DNA of 64,000 nt, taken from positions 22,607-86,606 of the forward strand of contig JTDE01002931.1 of NCBI GenBank assembly GCA_014338405.1, in the 5' to 3' direction. Positions within the stretch are counted from its first letter, which is position 1. Each line of letters opens with the position of its first letter. Below, piece after piece: positions 1 to 13,000 of the stretch. Below the pieces are notes generated by a model. It made no database searches and had not been told where the DNA came from. It saw only the letters and a list, made by a program, of their open reading frames with translations. This DNA is from Paragonimus skrjabini miyazakii. Taxonomy: Eukaryota; Platyhelminthes; Trematoda; Plagiorchiida; Troglotrematidae. The position numbers and the translations under genes are program-made.

Positions 1-3000
1 CCAAGCTATCTATCGAATATGAATTTTTGTGCTAATTAATGATATGCGTTAATTATACTAAACACATGACCTGAACTAATAAATCATTTTCACTTCATCG
101 AAGCTTTGCACGTGATAAAAGGTAGATCAGGTCGATTTGGTGGATGAGAAACGAATTATTCATACGGATAACGCCTGGAAGTTTCGCTTGGTATATTTTT
201 AACTTATGTTTAATGTTCATAAAGTATCAATTAACTAACTGCTTCAAATATCATAACAATTTTTTCTCTACATACGTGACCTTCATCCTTAGAATTCCGA
301 AGCTTATGAGGCCAAATCAGACTTAAATGGTAGTGCGCCATATTCGACAAATATCTCATGAGGTGTTTCTCATTGATGTGTAACGGGCGGTTTACTTTAT
401 CATACCTTACAGACCTTATAAAGTGCGTAACAATGGGGATGTCAATGTCACTAAAATAAAATCCACAGCAATTTACTGTGCTTGAAAATTCTGTGTATTT
501 CAGAGTTATGTTGATATAAGTAGTGTGATTAGTCATAGAAATTTCACTGAAAGTATATCACAGATTTTGTGGTGGTTGTCAGATATATAGATGGTACAAG
601 TGCATTGTGCTGCCCTAGTTTATAAGCCATACAGTATCATACGAACGTCTTAGTTCTCACATAATTCCTTCCTGTTATTGAAATATTCTTGCGGATTCAA
701 GTAAACCTGACAATCTGCAAAAATGACTTTAACTGAGACTTTACCTTTTACTTGAAGTATCTGCCATTAGTTTAGTGGGTTATTTGATCTGGGTTTCTCT
801 CCATGGATAGTAACAGTCACGGATCCAACTGTACGCTTTCGGTGAGCTAAACACACAATATATATGCAGTCATTATACATTAGTTCTGCAGGTTATAGTT
901 TGAAGACGCTTCTATCTATATGTAATTTGTATAATAAATCTTAACACCTACAGTTTTGTTGTATCCATTTTTCATGAAGCTGTTATAATGAAACAACACA
1001 TTCATTGGTTCTTGACAAACTATGTGACAAACTTTCCTTCGAACCACTTTTAGATCAACTGAATTTTACTTAATTAGTGTGTTCCTCCTACGACAATTCG
1101 TTTTTTTTTCATCAATGTAGGTTACATAGCTAATGGTAAATGGTCAATGATCAGAGCCTTGGGAAAATGTAGCTGAGTGTACTGGTGTACTTTTATGCTG
1201 TGTGATAGAATTCGCCAGTGGAGGTACAAGTCAAGTTGAACGTCATATGGTAGAACATTGTGTTACTGCAGATTGTTGAAATGTATTACATTGACATTCT
1301 TCACCTCAGTATTTCGCATTTACAAACAATCTTTCATAGATAATGAGATCACAAAGTATACTCACTCGCCAGCGTACAACTTAAAACTATGTTTAACAGT
1401 TGACACACAACAAGACTGATATTTTGCAATCAGCAATCTCTCGGTCGGTGGATTGTAAATTTTTATATTTAACCCCACAAGCCACATCAACAAATGGTTT
1501 CGAATGTTTTTAAACCAAACTATTTAACTCATCCAGTTTGTTTTGTTTCACTGTTAGCTTATTTTTTCGGTATTTTCTAACTGGATGTCTTGATCACAAA
1601 TTTCCTGGAAAATGTTAAGCCTTGAGTTGTTTATACGTCCCGTTCAATTACATTTCAAAAACTCCATAGTCTACTTAAAATATCTACTGGTAGCACAACT
1701 GCCTTTCCAACACACTGTCTGATATGGTGCGGTAACGTATACTACCTGAGTGATATTGATATCAGGAAATTTACTTTCAACTCACTTGTCTTTCACGTTT
1801 ACCAGGAATGTTTTAATTCGATTACAACACTCCTAAGGAAGGCCACTCGAGGGGGTTGAAACGTAGAGTATTACAACTTGCTCGTAATGTTATTCTCAAT
1901 CCAATCATCAGTGGGGATTGAAATTTGTGTGTGTGTGCTGGGAAGTGTGCGATTGTTGTGACGTTGATTTTGACCAGTTAGATATCTTAGTTTCTTTTTC
2001 CTATCTTTTATAACTATGGCGATCCAATGACGGATTGTTGAAGACATGAATCTGCTTATCATCCCATATGTATGATTCCGTATGATTTTAACTTCTAAGG
2101 ATGTCTCATTTCTAACCAGCTGGTTTACGACGCATCATCGTACAACCACTAATTATACACAATTGCTAATTTCTACATTACCTGGAGGAAACAACCAGGG
2201 TTGGAGTTTGAAGGGGACGGAGTAAGTTATATATGAGTACCTATTACATAAGCGCATTTGCCTCTAACTAACTAAAAGACGGTTGGTTATTGTATTTTAT
2301 GTGGTCAGCGTTGCACACTCAAGGTAGTATCGTTCTACACACCGGCGTTTTCTTTCAGTAACTGTTTACCTCGAAGTCTTAACTACGTTTTACGTATATT
2401 CTGGTATTGCTGGACTACTGATGAACAGTTCACTTACGACCAGATTGCTACCTTCGGTCCAGTTACAGTGAGCCTCAATTACTTGACATCTGCCGAATAG
2501 TCTCCGAGATGTCGATAGAATGGTTGGCATCTGCCATATGACAAGTAAGTACATACGAGCAGTCTTCAACTTTGGGGATTATCGCCGGATTTCCTCGAAA
2601 AAATCTCACACAATACTCTCATATATCGCAAGACTTGTTGCACAACATACGGTCGCGTCAGTGGACAATATATCTTTCAGCGGTAAAAACATAGGTGAAG
2701 TGAGCATTATATCATTCTATATTGTGGAGTATACTACCTGCCTCTACCAGCATCAATGGGTTTACTCGTAATTATGTCAACAGTTGTCTTACCTTTGGAA
2801 GAAAACGTGAAATGAACAGATGACTTTAATGGCTTATACGGCTTCGTGGTCGCTGCATCCGCCCTTACATTCACTTAAACAGTTTGATCACTGATTCCAC
2901 CTATATTGAGTGTATTCTACAAAAGGACATTCTTCTCACTAGAACATACCTTCGAAATACACCTCTGTTTATCTTCTAGATGCATTGGTACAAAACTGTT

Positions 3001-3322
3001 AAAGCGAATATACGGACCATCCAAGGCCTTTTTCCAGAGTGTTTCACGTTGTTACGGGCCTTCTGAAAGTAGGGTAAATGAATGCTTTTGAAAGCAAGAC
3101 CTTCAGCAGTTCGACGTTCAGAGTAGAGTGACTTTTCAACCGGTCTGGCCACACTACATGACTGTTTCAGTGAACCTTTTTGTTTGATTCAGTGGGTTAT
3201 CCCTTGTAAACTATACAATTTCAAGCAATCTGTTGTGTACGACGCATTTGTTATGTCAACTACTTCATCCCTAATATATTGATTTTTACACCCAACTTAA
3301 TTAACCTTATTTTTGCTTTAAG
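1..3322. other. Non-coding stretch, probably intron of the AMPK gamma gene
   Basis: No reading frame in this stretch resembles the CBS1 half of AMPK gamma or any other family I know. The exon at 3323 begins mid-codon, so this is intron sequence and the 5' exons lie to the left of the window. A weakly protein-like minus-strand frame at 231-536 (N-x-K-HLMR-x-L-x-N) resembles one at 7145-7381, which suggests an old unclassified repeat. Confidence 0.6.
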
Positions 3323-3504
3323 GTTTGGATCCCAAAACTGCTCATCATCCACTTGTATACACCTCACCTGAAAGCTCCTTGCTTGAAGCCGCCAGATTAT
3401 TGATAAAACATCGATTTCATCGTCTACCGATTATCGATCCTGTTTTTGGAAATCCACTTCATATTTTAACCCACAAGCGTATCCTGAAGTATTTGTATCT
3501 CAAT
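3323..3504 (+). CDS. PRKAG: AMPK gamma subunit, exon encoding CBS2
   Basis: This exon codes for most of the second CBS domain of the gamma subunit of AMP-activated protein kinase, the subunit that binds AMP, ADP or ATP and relays cellular energy state to the catalytic alpha subunit. The reading TAHHPLVYTSPESSLLEA, then RFHRLPIID, then LTHKRILKYLYLN follows the animal gamma order and spacing. The His-Arg of HRLP is the nucleotide-contacting pair of the family. THKRIL has Arg where other CBS repeats have Asp, which matches the known empty site of animal CBS2. The acceptor is TTTAAG before GT at 3323, and the first two bases finish a codon begun in an upstream exon. The donor is AAT/GTAAGT at 3505, giving 60 whole codons and a phase 0 end. 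I found no CBS1 exon between 1 and 3322. Identification is by family knowledge; no search was run. Confidence 0.93.
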
Positions 3505-4329
3505 GTAAGTTGTACACGAGACATTTTTATTATGATAAAATTTATCTGCATTACTGAGAGAAAATCACCATGACGTGTGTGATATGCAATGTCTCTTATT
3601 CACTACATTACCATAATGTCCTGCAATGAAAATTATTTTCTCCGTACTGTTATGTTTGGGGCTACACTATTTTGCCATTTTTTATTTGGAGTTTAATAGT
3701 TCATGAATTATATATAAGAAGCGCACAGAGTTAAGCATATCAGTTTACAGCATAAATTTTGGTTTTCATATTTGGCTAGTTGTCTACGGTCTTAACTGAG
3801 CAAATGATACATTGTTCGAATTGCATTACGGCGTTACAAAATAACCAAGCACAATTCACTTGCCTATACTTGTTGCTATTTGCAGAACGTGAGCTTAGTA
3901 TTTTGAGCATGGCATTATGCTTATTGAAGAGTTTTTGAGTGTTCCTGGAACTTATCTGTTTATTATACGCAAACCTCCCATTTTCCTCGCGTTTTCCTAC
4001 AAAATGTTGATTGTTTTTCTCCGGGACTTCTGATTACTATTCGTGATGCGTACGGTTGTCTCGTCTGTGCGTGGTCTTGTTGATAATTCTTTCAACACGA
4101 TCTGAAGTTCTATGAACTGTTGGTGATCTCCAAAGTGTTACTCCCGAATCACTCCATCTCACATTTTGAATCTGCCTGCTCTCGGGTCTGATTCTCATTT
4201 GGCTTCCCAACTCCTTCAGATTTATATCATCTGCACTTAAAATGCAACTTTTTGCTTTAATTCTTTCACGACACAAAAACTGTTGCTTCTCTTAGTGTTT
4301 GTCTCTCCAATTATCTTGTCTAAGTCTAC

Positions 4330-4387
4330 TTTACTGATGAGTAGTGACGAGTAGTCGGGGATTTGGTTAATTTCAAGTTGAACATCA
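4330..4387 (-). repeat. SINE 3'-end fragment (hammerhead SINE family)
   Basis: On the minus strand this reads GATGTTCAACTTGAAATTAA followed by CCAAATCCCCGAC and ACTCATCAGTAA, the same order as the 3' part of the SINE copy at 23.6 kb. It differs by a 10-base tandem duplication (GAYGAGTAGT twice, read on the plus strand). The 5' part, including ribozyme and tRNA-like head, is absent. Confidence 0.65.
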
Positions 4388-4654
4388 TTTTTTATAGATA
4401 GTCAATCAAATTAAAAACAAGTGACCTGCATGCCGAGATTGCCAGCTTCATAGCATCTCACAAGAACGTTTACTACAATAAGATATCAGTTCGTCTTTGT
4501 TTCAAAATTTGCAGTCGGGTTTGCAGCATTTATTGAAACATTTTTCGCACGCATTCCATTATGTAATGACCGTGTTCAGATAATGCCATGGTGAAGCACT
4601 TTTACAGTAAAAGTATGACTAACAATGTGAATTCCGATCATTGAAAATCCGCGT

Positions 4655-4751
4655 AGCATTCATAAAAAACAAAGTTTCAGCGGACAGACTGTTTTCGATA
4701 AATTCTCCCTTTTGACTGGTACAATTATGTGAAATTAAGTGACAGGTTACA
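4655..4751 (+). repeat. Inverted partner of the PLE reverse-transcriptase segment
   Basis: About 95 bases here (CAGACTGTTTTCGATAAATT and flanks) match the reverse complement of 5925-6021, the 5'-most recognisable part of the minus-strand PLE, with scattered differences. This is a fragment of a second PLE copy in plus orientation, so the two copies converge, 3' end toward 3' end. Confidence 0.75.
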
Positions 4752-4879
4752 ATGTTATTGATCAAAAGTCAATGAACTTGCAACGTAATTGAATAATAGA
4801 TTAACACTACTTCGCTGTGGTTAGGAACACAAACGAAGTCGGTTCTAGTTAGTCAGTGTTAATCAGGCTGGGACAGTGG

Positions 4880-6021
4880 GACGGGGACCACTTGTTTAAC
4901 GGGTTAGGTGGCCGTGTTCGGCCAAGGAAGTCTCAGGGTTTGAACAAATTGTTTATGCGTACACAGATCCGGGTGACGTAGTCGAATTGCGACCGCCTCG
5001 GCTATCGACAGGATGTGGCATTTGACCTTTCGCGACAAGGTGACCGGGACCCGATAGATGGTAAGAAATGCTGTCTTCGTGTCTGTGTGTCGATAACAAT
5101 CGATCAACTGGGCCAGAATGGATGAACTGATGCGTTTTGTTATCTCACAATGAAGCCAAACGGGGCGGTGTTCACGGATTCTATCAGATAAACGCCTAGT
5201 ATTGCGACCCATGCTTGCTGAACCGCAGGAACAGTCAAATGAATACACCAAAAATGTGGAAATATTATTAGGCACGTTATCCTTCAAATTCAGTGGAACC
5301 GTCCGTTTTCAGTGAAATTTGACAACAGAACTAGCGGCATAATAAGTCGTGTCGATAGCATTAGCGATTTGACGTAATATCAACTCTGCCGCTGAGTCAC
5401 CCTTGAATGGCAACGATAAATAGACGTTCTTCTTATCGACAATGTCCACTGAGGGACGCGGTTGTCAATCTCGCATGTTACTGTCGATGAACTCTTCTGG
5501 GTAGGCGTTAGTACTAAGAATAACCCGTAAATTCTTTAGTTCCTCCTCTATCGTGTCATCTGTACAAATCCTCTATGCTCTGTTCGTCAGACCACGTTTA
5601 AGACTGAGCGATACGTAGCTATGGAAAATGTAGGTGTTGACCAGTCCATGTTTTCTTCCTAACTGCGCTCCACTGTAGTGAGCCATCTGGTCTGAATATC
5701 AAAGCCGTGTCAAGAAAGGACATTTTCCCATTAATTTCTTCCTCCAAAGTGAATTTAATGTTGTTATGAGCCTTGTTAAAAATGTATAGTATTTTCTGCG
5801 GGCTTTCTAAACTGTCTACCACACAAAAGATACCGTCTACATATCTTCGGTAATAGCTTCCTTCTCTAATCACCGCATTCTACTTGTTGTTTTCAAGCAT
5901 GCTCATAAAGATGTCGGCAAAAAACGGTAACTCGTCACTTAATTTCATATAATTGTACCAGCCAAAAAGGAGAATTTATCGAAAACAGTCTGTTCACTGA
6001 AACTTTGTTTTTCATGAGCGT
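4880..6021 (-). mobile_element. Penelope-like retroelement, RT plus GIY-YIG, decayed
   Basis: Read on the minus strand from high to low coordinates. First comes FFADIFMSMLEN (about 5945-5890, RT palm). Then YYRRYVDGIF at about 5840, which is the catalytic YVDD with the second Asp lost. Then IKFTLEEE, MSFLDTA and TWTGQHLHF, typical of Penelope-like reverse transcriptases. After a frameshift near 5628 it continues KRGLTNRA, EELKNLRVIL and KKNVYLSLPFKGD, the thumb and linker. From 5287 the GIY-YIG endonuclease follows: FDCSCGSASMGRN, RIREHRPVWL, then HKQFVQTLRLPW near the C-terminus. In-frame stops and the lost Asp make it inactive. It sits in the 13 kb AMPK gamma intron on the opposite strand. 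The upstream RT fingers region is missing or too decayed to read. Confidence 0.85.
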
Positions 6022-9000
6022 GAATTCCATCAACTATTTTGTAAATTTTCGGATTGTCTATCTAATATATTCTTTCCGTACATAAAAGAGAAACTAGTGA
6101 TTTCCTACTCGTCCGCAGTGTGATCTTAGCATCACAACTCGATTCCAACTTGTCTAGTTGTGTAATTCGAAGTTACTTGCTAGGGATCTGTTTTTGGTAC
6201 TGAACATTCTGCCGTCATAGACCAAAAAGTCAGTGGCCTATCCGAATGGGATCGAAACTCCTTTTCCAATCCTGACGAGGATACACGCAGTCGATGCACC
6301 AAAATAAGATCAGTGATAAGCGTTGACAATCCCTTTTGAAATACTCATTTAAATTTATGAATTGTGGACACTTCTGTGCATTTTGTTCGACCCAGATCCG
6401 CAGAAGTCCCGCACTAATCATTCGTTGTTTGTTCGTGCAGACTCAAATGTGAAATTAGATACTAACGGATTGTTAAGGATTTAACTGGTGTAAAGTGAAT
6501 ACAGCTCATTTGACTGCTGCTTTCATATTTTAAATAAATTCACAAGAACATGAACCGTGATTAAAATGTTCCTTGATATGCTATATTGCTGAGCCATTAC
6601 GAGAGCAAAACTTGAGTCCGATGCTCCTTTTTGATTGGATCCCCTGAAAACATTTTTCTTGATCTCTAAGTTTTAGTTCGTAATCTGGTCCACTGAGGTG
6701 TTACTCTGAAATATTTTTACTTACATACCACCCAGTGTTCTATCGGTTGAATCGTCCGGTGGAAGCCGTCTTACTCTGACCTCCAACTCAGTTATTATTT
6801 GTTAGCTCTAGGCACTTACATTTCAGTTGTTCGGAACTAAATGAAGTACTTCGTGACTGTCTTGCTCATCTTCAATGGATGTCAGAACGCCATGAGACAC
6901 CCACATGGATATGAGCTTTGTTGTTTTTACAATCATGTTACTTATGGCAGCTTTTGAAACACACAAAAGCACATGCGAAGTTTCAAGTAAGTTTCCGAAT
7001 TTGTCCTGAATGTATCGATCCTGGCTTTACCTTAGGACGGACACTTCATGTCATCAGGCCTCCGTTCTGTTTCATTGGTCATGGTATTTTTTGCACTTGA
7101 ACGTTTATTCGGAATCGGTTGTCCGACATGCTATTTCACTCCCGTCATAAAAGAGCCCCAACACGTGAATGTAAGAAATTTAAAAGCGAGAACTTCAAAA
7201 TACGATCTGCACTATCTAGGTGAAGTACGTTCACAAAAAACTTCGAATGTTCGTCTTCTACTCTGATTGTACTGTTATCAGTTGTTTCGAAAGGTAACTC
7301 ATTGGTTAATAGCCTCATAAGGTGTATTTTATTGTAGTAGTCAGTGGAGACATTAATTAGCCTAGTTTTCCGTAGGACCATTTCTTGTTATGGCTGTTCT
7401 GTTGAGGATCCACCATGGAGTCTTAAAATTAGAGACTTGAGTATCACTATCTACGGAGGTGGATTATCATTGCGAAATAGACATGATCGTTTTCCGCCAC
7501 GCATCATAATTTTTGAACAAAAGTGGATTTTATGCGAAAACAGTAGAAAACCTGCACAACTAGATCTCACTGAACTACGCCTAACCCTGACCTTCATCTG
7601 AAGTGGACCGTGGTTAAGGTTCAGCGGTCTGCTGCGAGATTGGTAAATCGTTATGGCCTTCTGCAATTTGGTGCGATAGTTGCATCGCGACCATGTTGTA
7701 GAGAACTGAAAGTTGTTTGGCAGAAATTGCTTACTTGAGATCTTGTGCTAATCAGCGAGAAAGGTCCAGTCCACTTATACAACAAACGTGGTACTTGAAA
7801 ACTTTTTTCTTGTGGCTAGTAGAACGTTACCCTATTCACCGTATCCACTGAATATCTTATCATCAGATTATAACTTCTATCACTCATCAGACTGTACTTA
7901 ATACGTAAAATGCTTTTGGAAACATTGTGACCTTACAACAAGTTTTAACCCATGAAATCGTAATGCTTTGTTCAGGTGATTTGAATATCATTGCACAACG
8001 TTGATAAACTTGTGTTGAACATTAAATTGCTTATTTTGTACGCTAGTTACGGAGCTAACCCAGTTGCATTCTTGTATACGTGTTGATAGTAAGAAGCCGC
8101 TATAATTGTCCCAAGGGAAGTATTCGGATCTCTTCTTCTCATAATTATTTTAAACTGTTTCTTAATTTATTAAGTTTTAAGTAAAAAGCTTCGCATGTTG
8201 GATCAATACCAGCAAATTGTTTTGTTTGATTTCGGATTTATTCAATCGATCTAGTTGTTGACAAAAACAATAAAATAACGGAATTGGCTGACTTTACGGT
8301 GACATTTGCTGTACAGGTTTATCGTCTTTTTATCGATTGTTTTCCAAACTTATATTTGTCATATAACTGTAGGTTACTGGAAAGTGAAACTTACCGTTTT
8401 TGATTTCCTTCAGACATTTTGACTAATAGTAAAATATTTCCACTACTCCCGAGCTCGAATACAGTGCTCCTTTTGGAAAGAAACAGCCTGAAATGTCGGT
8501 TAAAATGTGATAGTTGCTTTTGATTGTGAGTGATATTCAATTTATACGAACTAAAACTATCTCACTGTTCACATGGAAATAGTAAACAATAATCTTTCGA
8601 TCATAATTGTATTTTGGCTTTTTGATTTCCTGTATCTTGATCCATAAAGTTTTAGTTATCGAGATTTGCGTTCACATTCGGTTTCCCGACGTCAGTCGAA
8701 TAAATATCAAGAATTGAACGTAATTTAATAAGGTGAACGCGTATGAATCATATTTTCGTGTGTAGTTATCTTCACACATGTGGTGAACATATTGGTTTGT
8801 TCAAGGTTGGTATATTGCCTAAACGTATTGTGCCTTATAAAGGTCATTAGAAGGAAAAAATATCACCCACCATTAGACGATTACAACTCAGTCGGAAGAC
8901 TATGACAGACAAGTGTGGTAGGAGTTGCAAAATTTCCAAAGTTGACACTGGCTACACGCGAACTACAGCTCTAATCTCATACCAATTAAGCGCCAAACAA

Positions 9001-9952
9001 GAATAACTATTCGTTGTGGACTACATTCACAGTTTTTCTTATGTTGAGTTCTTATGAAATTCCGCGCTATGTTTGTGACCAACCCCGTCTTTGAGTCTTA
9101 CCAAAGGTTGCCAAATATTAAGCCATAGTTGAGTAATCAAAATGGAAGGCAGCATTGTGAGTGCTGCAAGTCGTACAAATCATGCTGTACCGTTTTATGT
9201 AGGCAATTTTTGCACCGACGAACGTGCCTTTGTAGATGCTGTAACACATGTCCGTCAGCACCTACATGCACTACAATTTTCGGTAAAATGTGTATATTAA
9301 CACTTCATAATTTAACCGGGCGACCTGGTGCACATTTTACTAAACAATTTATTGATCTGTAAATTATTTACACATAAACAACGCTTTGGTATTAACTATT
9401 AGTCAGACGGATTACATAGTATAAAGCCACACACTATACTTACGTTTTACGGATCCTACGCTTTCATCACACGTGTGCTCACCTGAGATTTTACTTCCTG
9501 CAAAAATGCCTTTGGTCTTTTAAAACCTTTGTGCAGTAAGTTGATTTTAGGTTAAGACAACCTGAATTGTCGTTACAGGAGATTTCACCCTAACTCTACA
9601 TTTATGTGTTGTTGCAATGTGCTGTCTTCTTTCCACTCACTTCAATCAAGTAACGTGAAGTGAATGATTGAACTTGAAAACGTTTTCACGTAGACAGGTA
9701 TGACTTTATTAAATTATTAATTAGTAAATAACAATAAACTAACTCAACAGCTTTCATGCAATAAGACTGTCGCCATCATGTGGTCTATGGAATTACAACT
9801 GGGTTCATTGCTGTCAAATCTAGACAATGGCATTTTGAACGAACGCAGTGGCATCGTAGACTAAACCTATTGACAAGAAGCCTTCATAATTATATGTATA
9901 AAAACGTTCGTTACACACCTCATAAACGCATCCATTTTCCGACATTTGTGTA
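6022..9952. other. Intronic sequence, nothing firmly identifiable
   Basis: AT-rich intron of the AMPK gamma gene. A minus-strand frame at 7145-7381 looks faintly protein-like (YYNKIHLMRLLTNEL, VEDEHSKFFVNV) and may be an old retroelement piece. A 54-codon plus-strand frame from ATG 9142 (AFVDAVTHVRQHLHAL) is equally unassigned. I cannot support a gene. Confidence 0.5.
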
Positions 9953-10052
9953 NNNNNNNNNNNNNNNNNNNNNNNNNNNNNNNNNNNNNNNNNNNNNNNN
10001 NNNNNNNNNNNNNNNNNNNNNNNNNNNNNNNNNNNNNNNNNNNNNNNNNNNN
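9953..10052. other. Assembly gap, 100 N
   Basis: Exactly 100 N, the usual placeholder for a gap of unknown size. Reading frames that run across it are artefacts. The flanks do not obviously match each other. Confidence 0.99.
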
Positions 10053-13000
10053 AGGAACAGATTCGGTGAGTTAAAAAAGTCAACTTCTAATGAATACTGT
10101 AGCAACTGTAAGTACAACTTCAGTTTCGGAATGCCAGATGGCACAACCCACATAAGGAATGCGCAACCCACCATATGTTGGATATACGGAGCAATGTACT
10201 TGTTCCGTGTGATCCGGTCAGCGTGTAAAATTGTCTCACAGCGGTTGTTACGTCACTCATTCGATTTGCATTGAAATTTTTGAAAATCGATCCCTTCAGA
10301 GTTCGTGTATCGTGACGTTTCTTCTATGTATTGACGGTAGTCAATTAATTTGCGTCGGCCGAATTCAAGTTTGGTCGTCGCGTGACACCCTCGTCAAAAT
10401 CCGAGTGTCTCAATTATCCCTGTTTATGTATGATGCCGTCCAGCTTAATTGCGGTCTCGCAAAATACCTCCGAGCCAACATTCGGTAGTGCAACACTTGT
10501 GCACTTAAGTAACTATAGATTGATCATTTAAGATTACAAAATTTTGTTTCGTTTTCGCTGGAAACTTTCATTCTAATTGACTAAATTCATATTAGTTGAT
10601 TCCATAAAATGAACAACGTCGCCGAGAAGTTAGCTGCCCAAAGCGGAACCACATTTGTACTTTTAGACGGTTTACGGTGGTTCTTTTTTTGATCTGTTAT
10701 TCGTTAACAGGTTATGTCTTTTTTCTTCATGTTACGTGTACTAACACGGGTTCACATGTGACAAATTTGGATGATTTCATGTGTGTTTACTGTCTGGTTT
10801 GAATGCCAGTCGATACGCCATTTTGCGTGCCACGGCGCATTGTTTCAACTTTGTCCAGTGACGTCAGTCACTATACATGAAGTCATCGAAATTAAAGAAT
10901 ATTCATAGATGATTCTAAAGCAATCGCCGTCACTCGACAGAATGTTTTAATGCAGTATCCATTAAGTCGGTCATAGACAATGTTAAATCTATTGCGAAAT
11001 TTGGTAAGTGTCTATCGAAGCTAATTTTGTTTGTATAAACTCGATTTAACGCCGAAAGTTTGCAGTTTGAATAAATTATTGAAGTTCGTGTAGCACGTGT
11101 AGCGGTTCACGTGATTTTCTATTTTCATAAAACTTGTATAGTCCCCTTTATTTTTTTGAACCGGCCCAATGTTTTGAAAACATAATAAATAAATGGCTGA
11201 TAAAATTTCATTGAGGTTCACATTTTATAATTGTTTTCAGCATGTTATTTCCCTACTTAATCCATTATCATGATACATAACAACTTGTCAGATCTGAGAG
11301 CCATTGTTTAGCCTATTTGAAAGGTCAACCAGATCAATTTGGCCGAGGAACACACCGTAAAATCAATTGGTTACTAGGTTAGCTATCGAGGCTGGTGTCA
11401 ATTGGTTGACATTCACTGACTACTACTTGGCATAAGACGACATGTTGTTAGGCACAAATTTTCAGTTAAACAGTTTTGTTTATCAAACAACCTGTGCTTT
11501 TCTCCAATTAACCCATACGTACTGCCGTCGAGGAAAGTTAAATAGTACATGGTTTCCGTTTAACTTGTCTCATCCACAATCTCTTATTTATACGCAAACG
11601 TTGTAACCTCAGAATTCTGGTTCAGGGCAAAACGAAATTCTGTTTTGCTAAGATGTGGGTTTCTATGGGGTTCTGCCTATTCTACTGATTTGATTTTTTG
11701 GTTCTTGCTCGCAACTTAGTATCCGTTTGCTCAAGTTCATTGAGTTATTATTGATTCGGCTTTTCAACTCTTCCACAAACTGTTTGCTTCAAGAGTTAAC
11801 ATTTCCCCCTCATCTTGGGACACTGTACTGATTGTTAGATTATTTTGTATTTTTGACTTACTGTCTCATCGCTTCACAACCACTGCCGCTATACAGGTCG
11901 TATTTTCTGCCATTTGTATTATCGCATTGTATTTGTGTCATAATTTTAGCTGTTTTGGGGTGTACTGTTGCCACAACTCTGTTTCTCAGTCCTTTATATA
12001 AGTGATATTTACTTCAGTTACGACAGTTCCTCGGCGGCTATTTTAAACCGTTGAACTTGCACTGTTAGTACATTTGGCATCTATCTCATAATGCTCGCAC
12101 CGTGCGTAGGACTGAAGTATATATCTATGACCAACAACCAACCGGATCAGTTAATCGGCCCTGTCAACACCCCTTCCCTCATTATTGATAGATGAGAGTT
12201 CCCTTGTAATCATGGTCATATGATGCAGTCATTATTTGTGCTTTTTACCGTCAACCTCCAAAGTGATTTCAATTTCATCAAGCACCGGATAGATGGCTAG
12301 ACCCAGCTGAAGACAAACAACCTGGGAATAGATTGTGAGTAACCGGTAAAAATACGTTTTGGTGATTAGAAGCGTCTTCAAGCTAAGCGTACCATTTAAA
12401 AACGTGAGAATAGATGAAGCAAGCAACTGATGATTCAACACATTTAACTGAGAGTTTCAACTGAAAATATATGCATGGAAACTAAGTTCTGTGGGATGGG
12501 CGCAAGTAAAAACGAAGAAGGAAATCGTATCGATGCAATCAACTATATACGCCCTATCCCAAGCCAACCAGTTTTAAGTCTTCATTAGGAGTTGTGGTAA
12601 TTAGAGCATGATGATCGTTGTTTGGTCCTCTTGACCTGTGCCCAAACGAATGAACAGCAACTGAAAAATCTCTGATCATGACCTGATTTTCAAGATTATT
12701 TCGAAATCGTTTCACAGTTCGCTTTCTATGTTCATGTATGTTGCATGGTCATTCAAAAAGTGCTATGCAGTTGCCAATTTAAATGTAAAATAATGTAACA
12801 TGGATGAAAGTTGGCATTGTGACGTAAAATAATTACTTCTAGAGCCAACATGTTTTTCATCGTGAAACATGGGAGTTCATATCGTTTTGTAGAGTGTTAT
12901 CTCTTTAAATTGAAAAATCTTTTGTAATAATCCTTTTCTATGCATTTGTCTTCAAGTAAACTTCCCGCAGAACTATGGGAGTGATAAAACTGTTGACGGT

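Noticed and set aside
1..3322. Search for the CBS1 exon of AMPK gamma
   Set aside because: No frame shows the expected CBS1 motifs before the phase 1 junction at 3323, so the exon is probably outside the window.
9129..9362. Cys-rich 77-codon frame (CECCKSYKSCC, CLCRCCNTC) as a secreted peptide
   Set aside because: No signal peptide or exon borders, and another frame over the same bases looks at least as protein-like. Composition alone is not evidence.
9780..10274. 164-codon frame spanning the first gap
   Set aside because: Created by translating through N, so not supportable.
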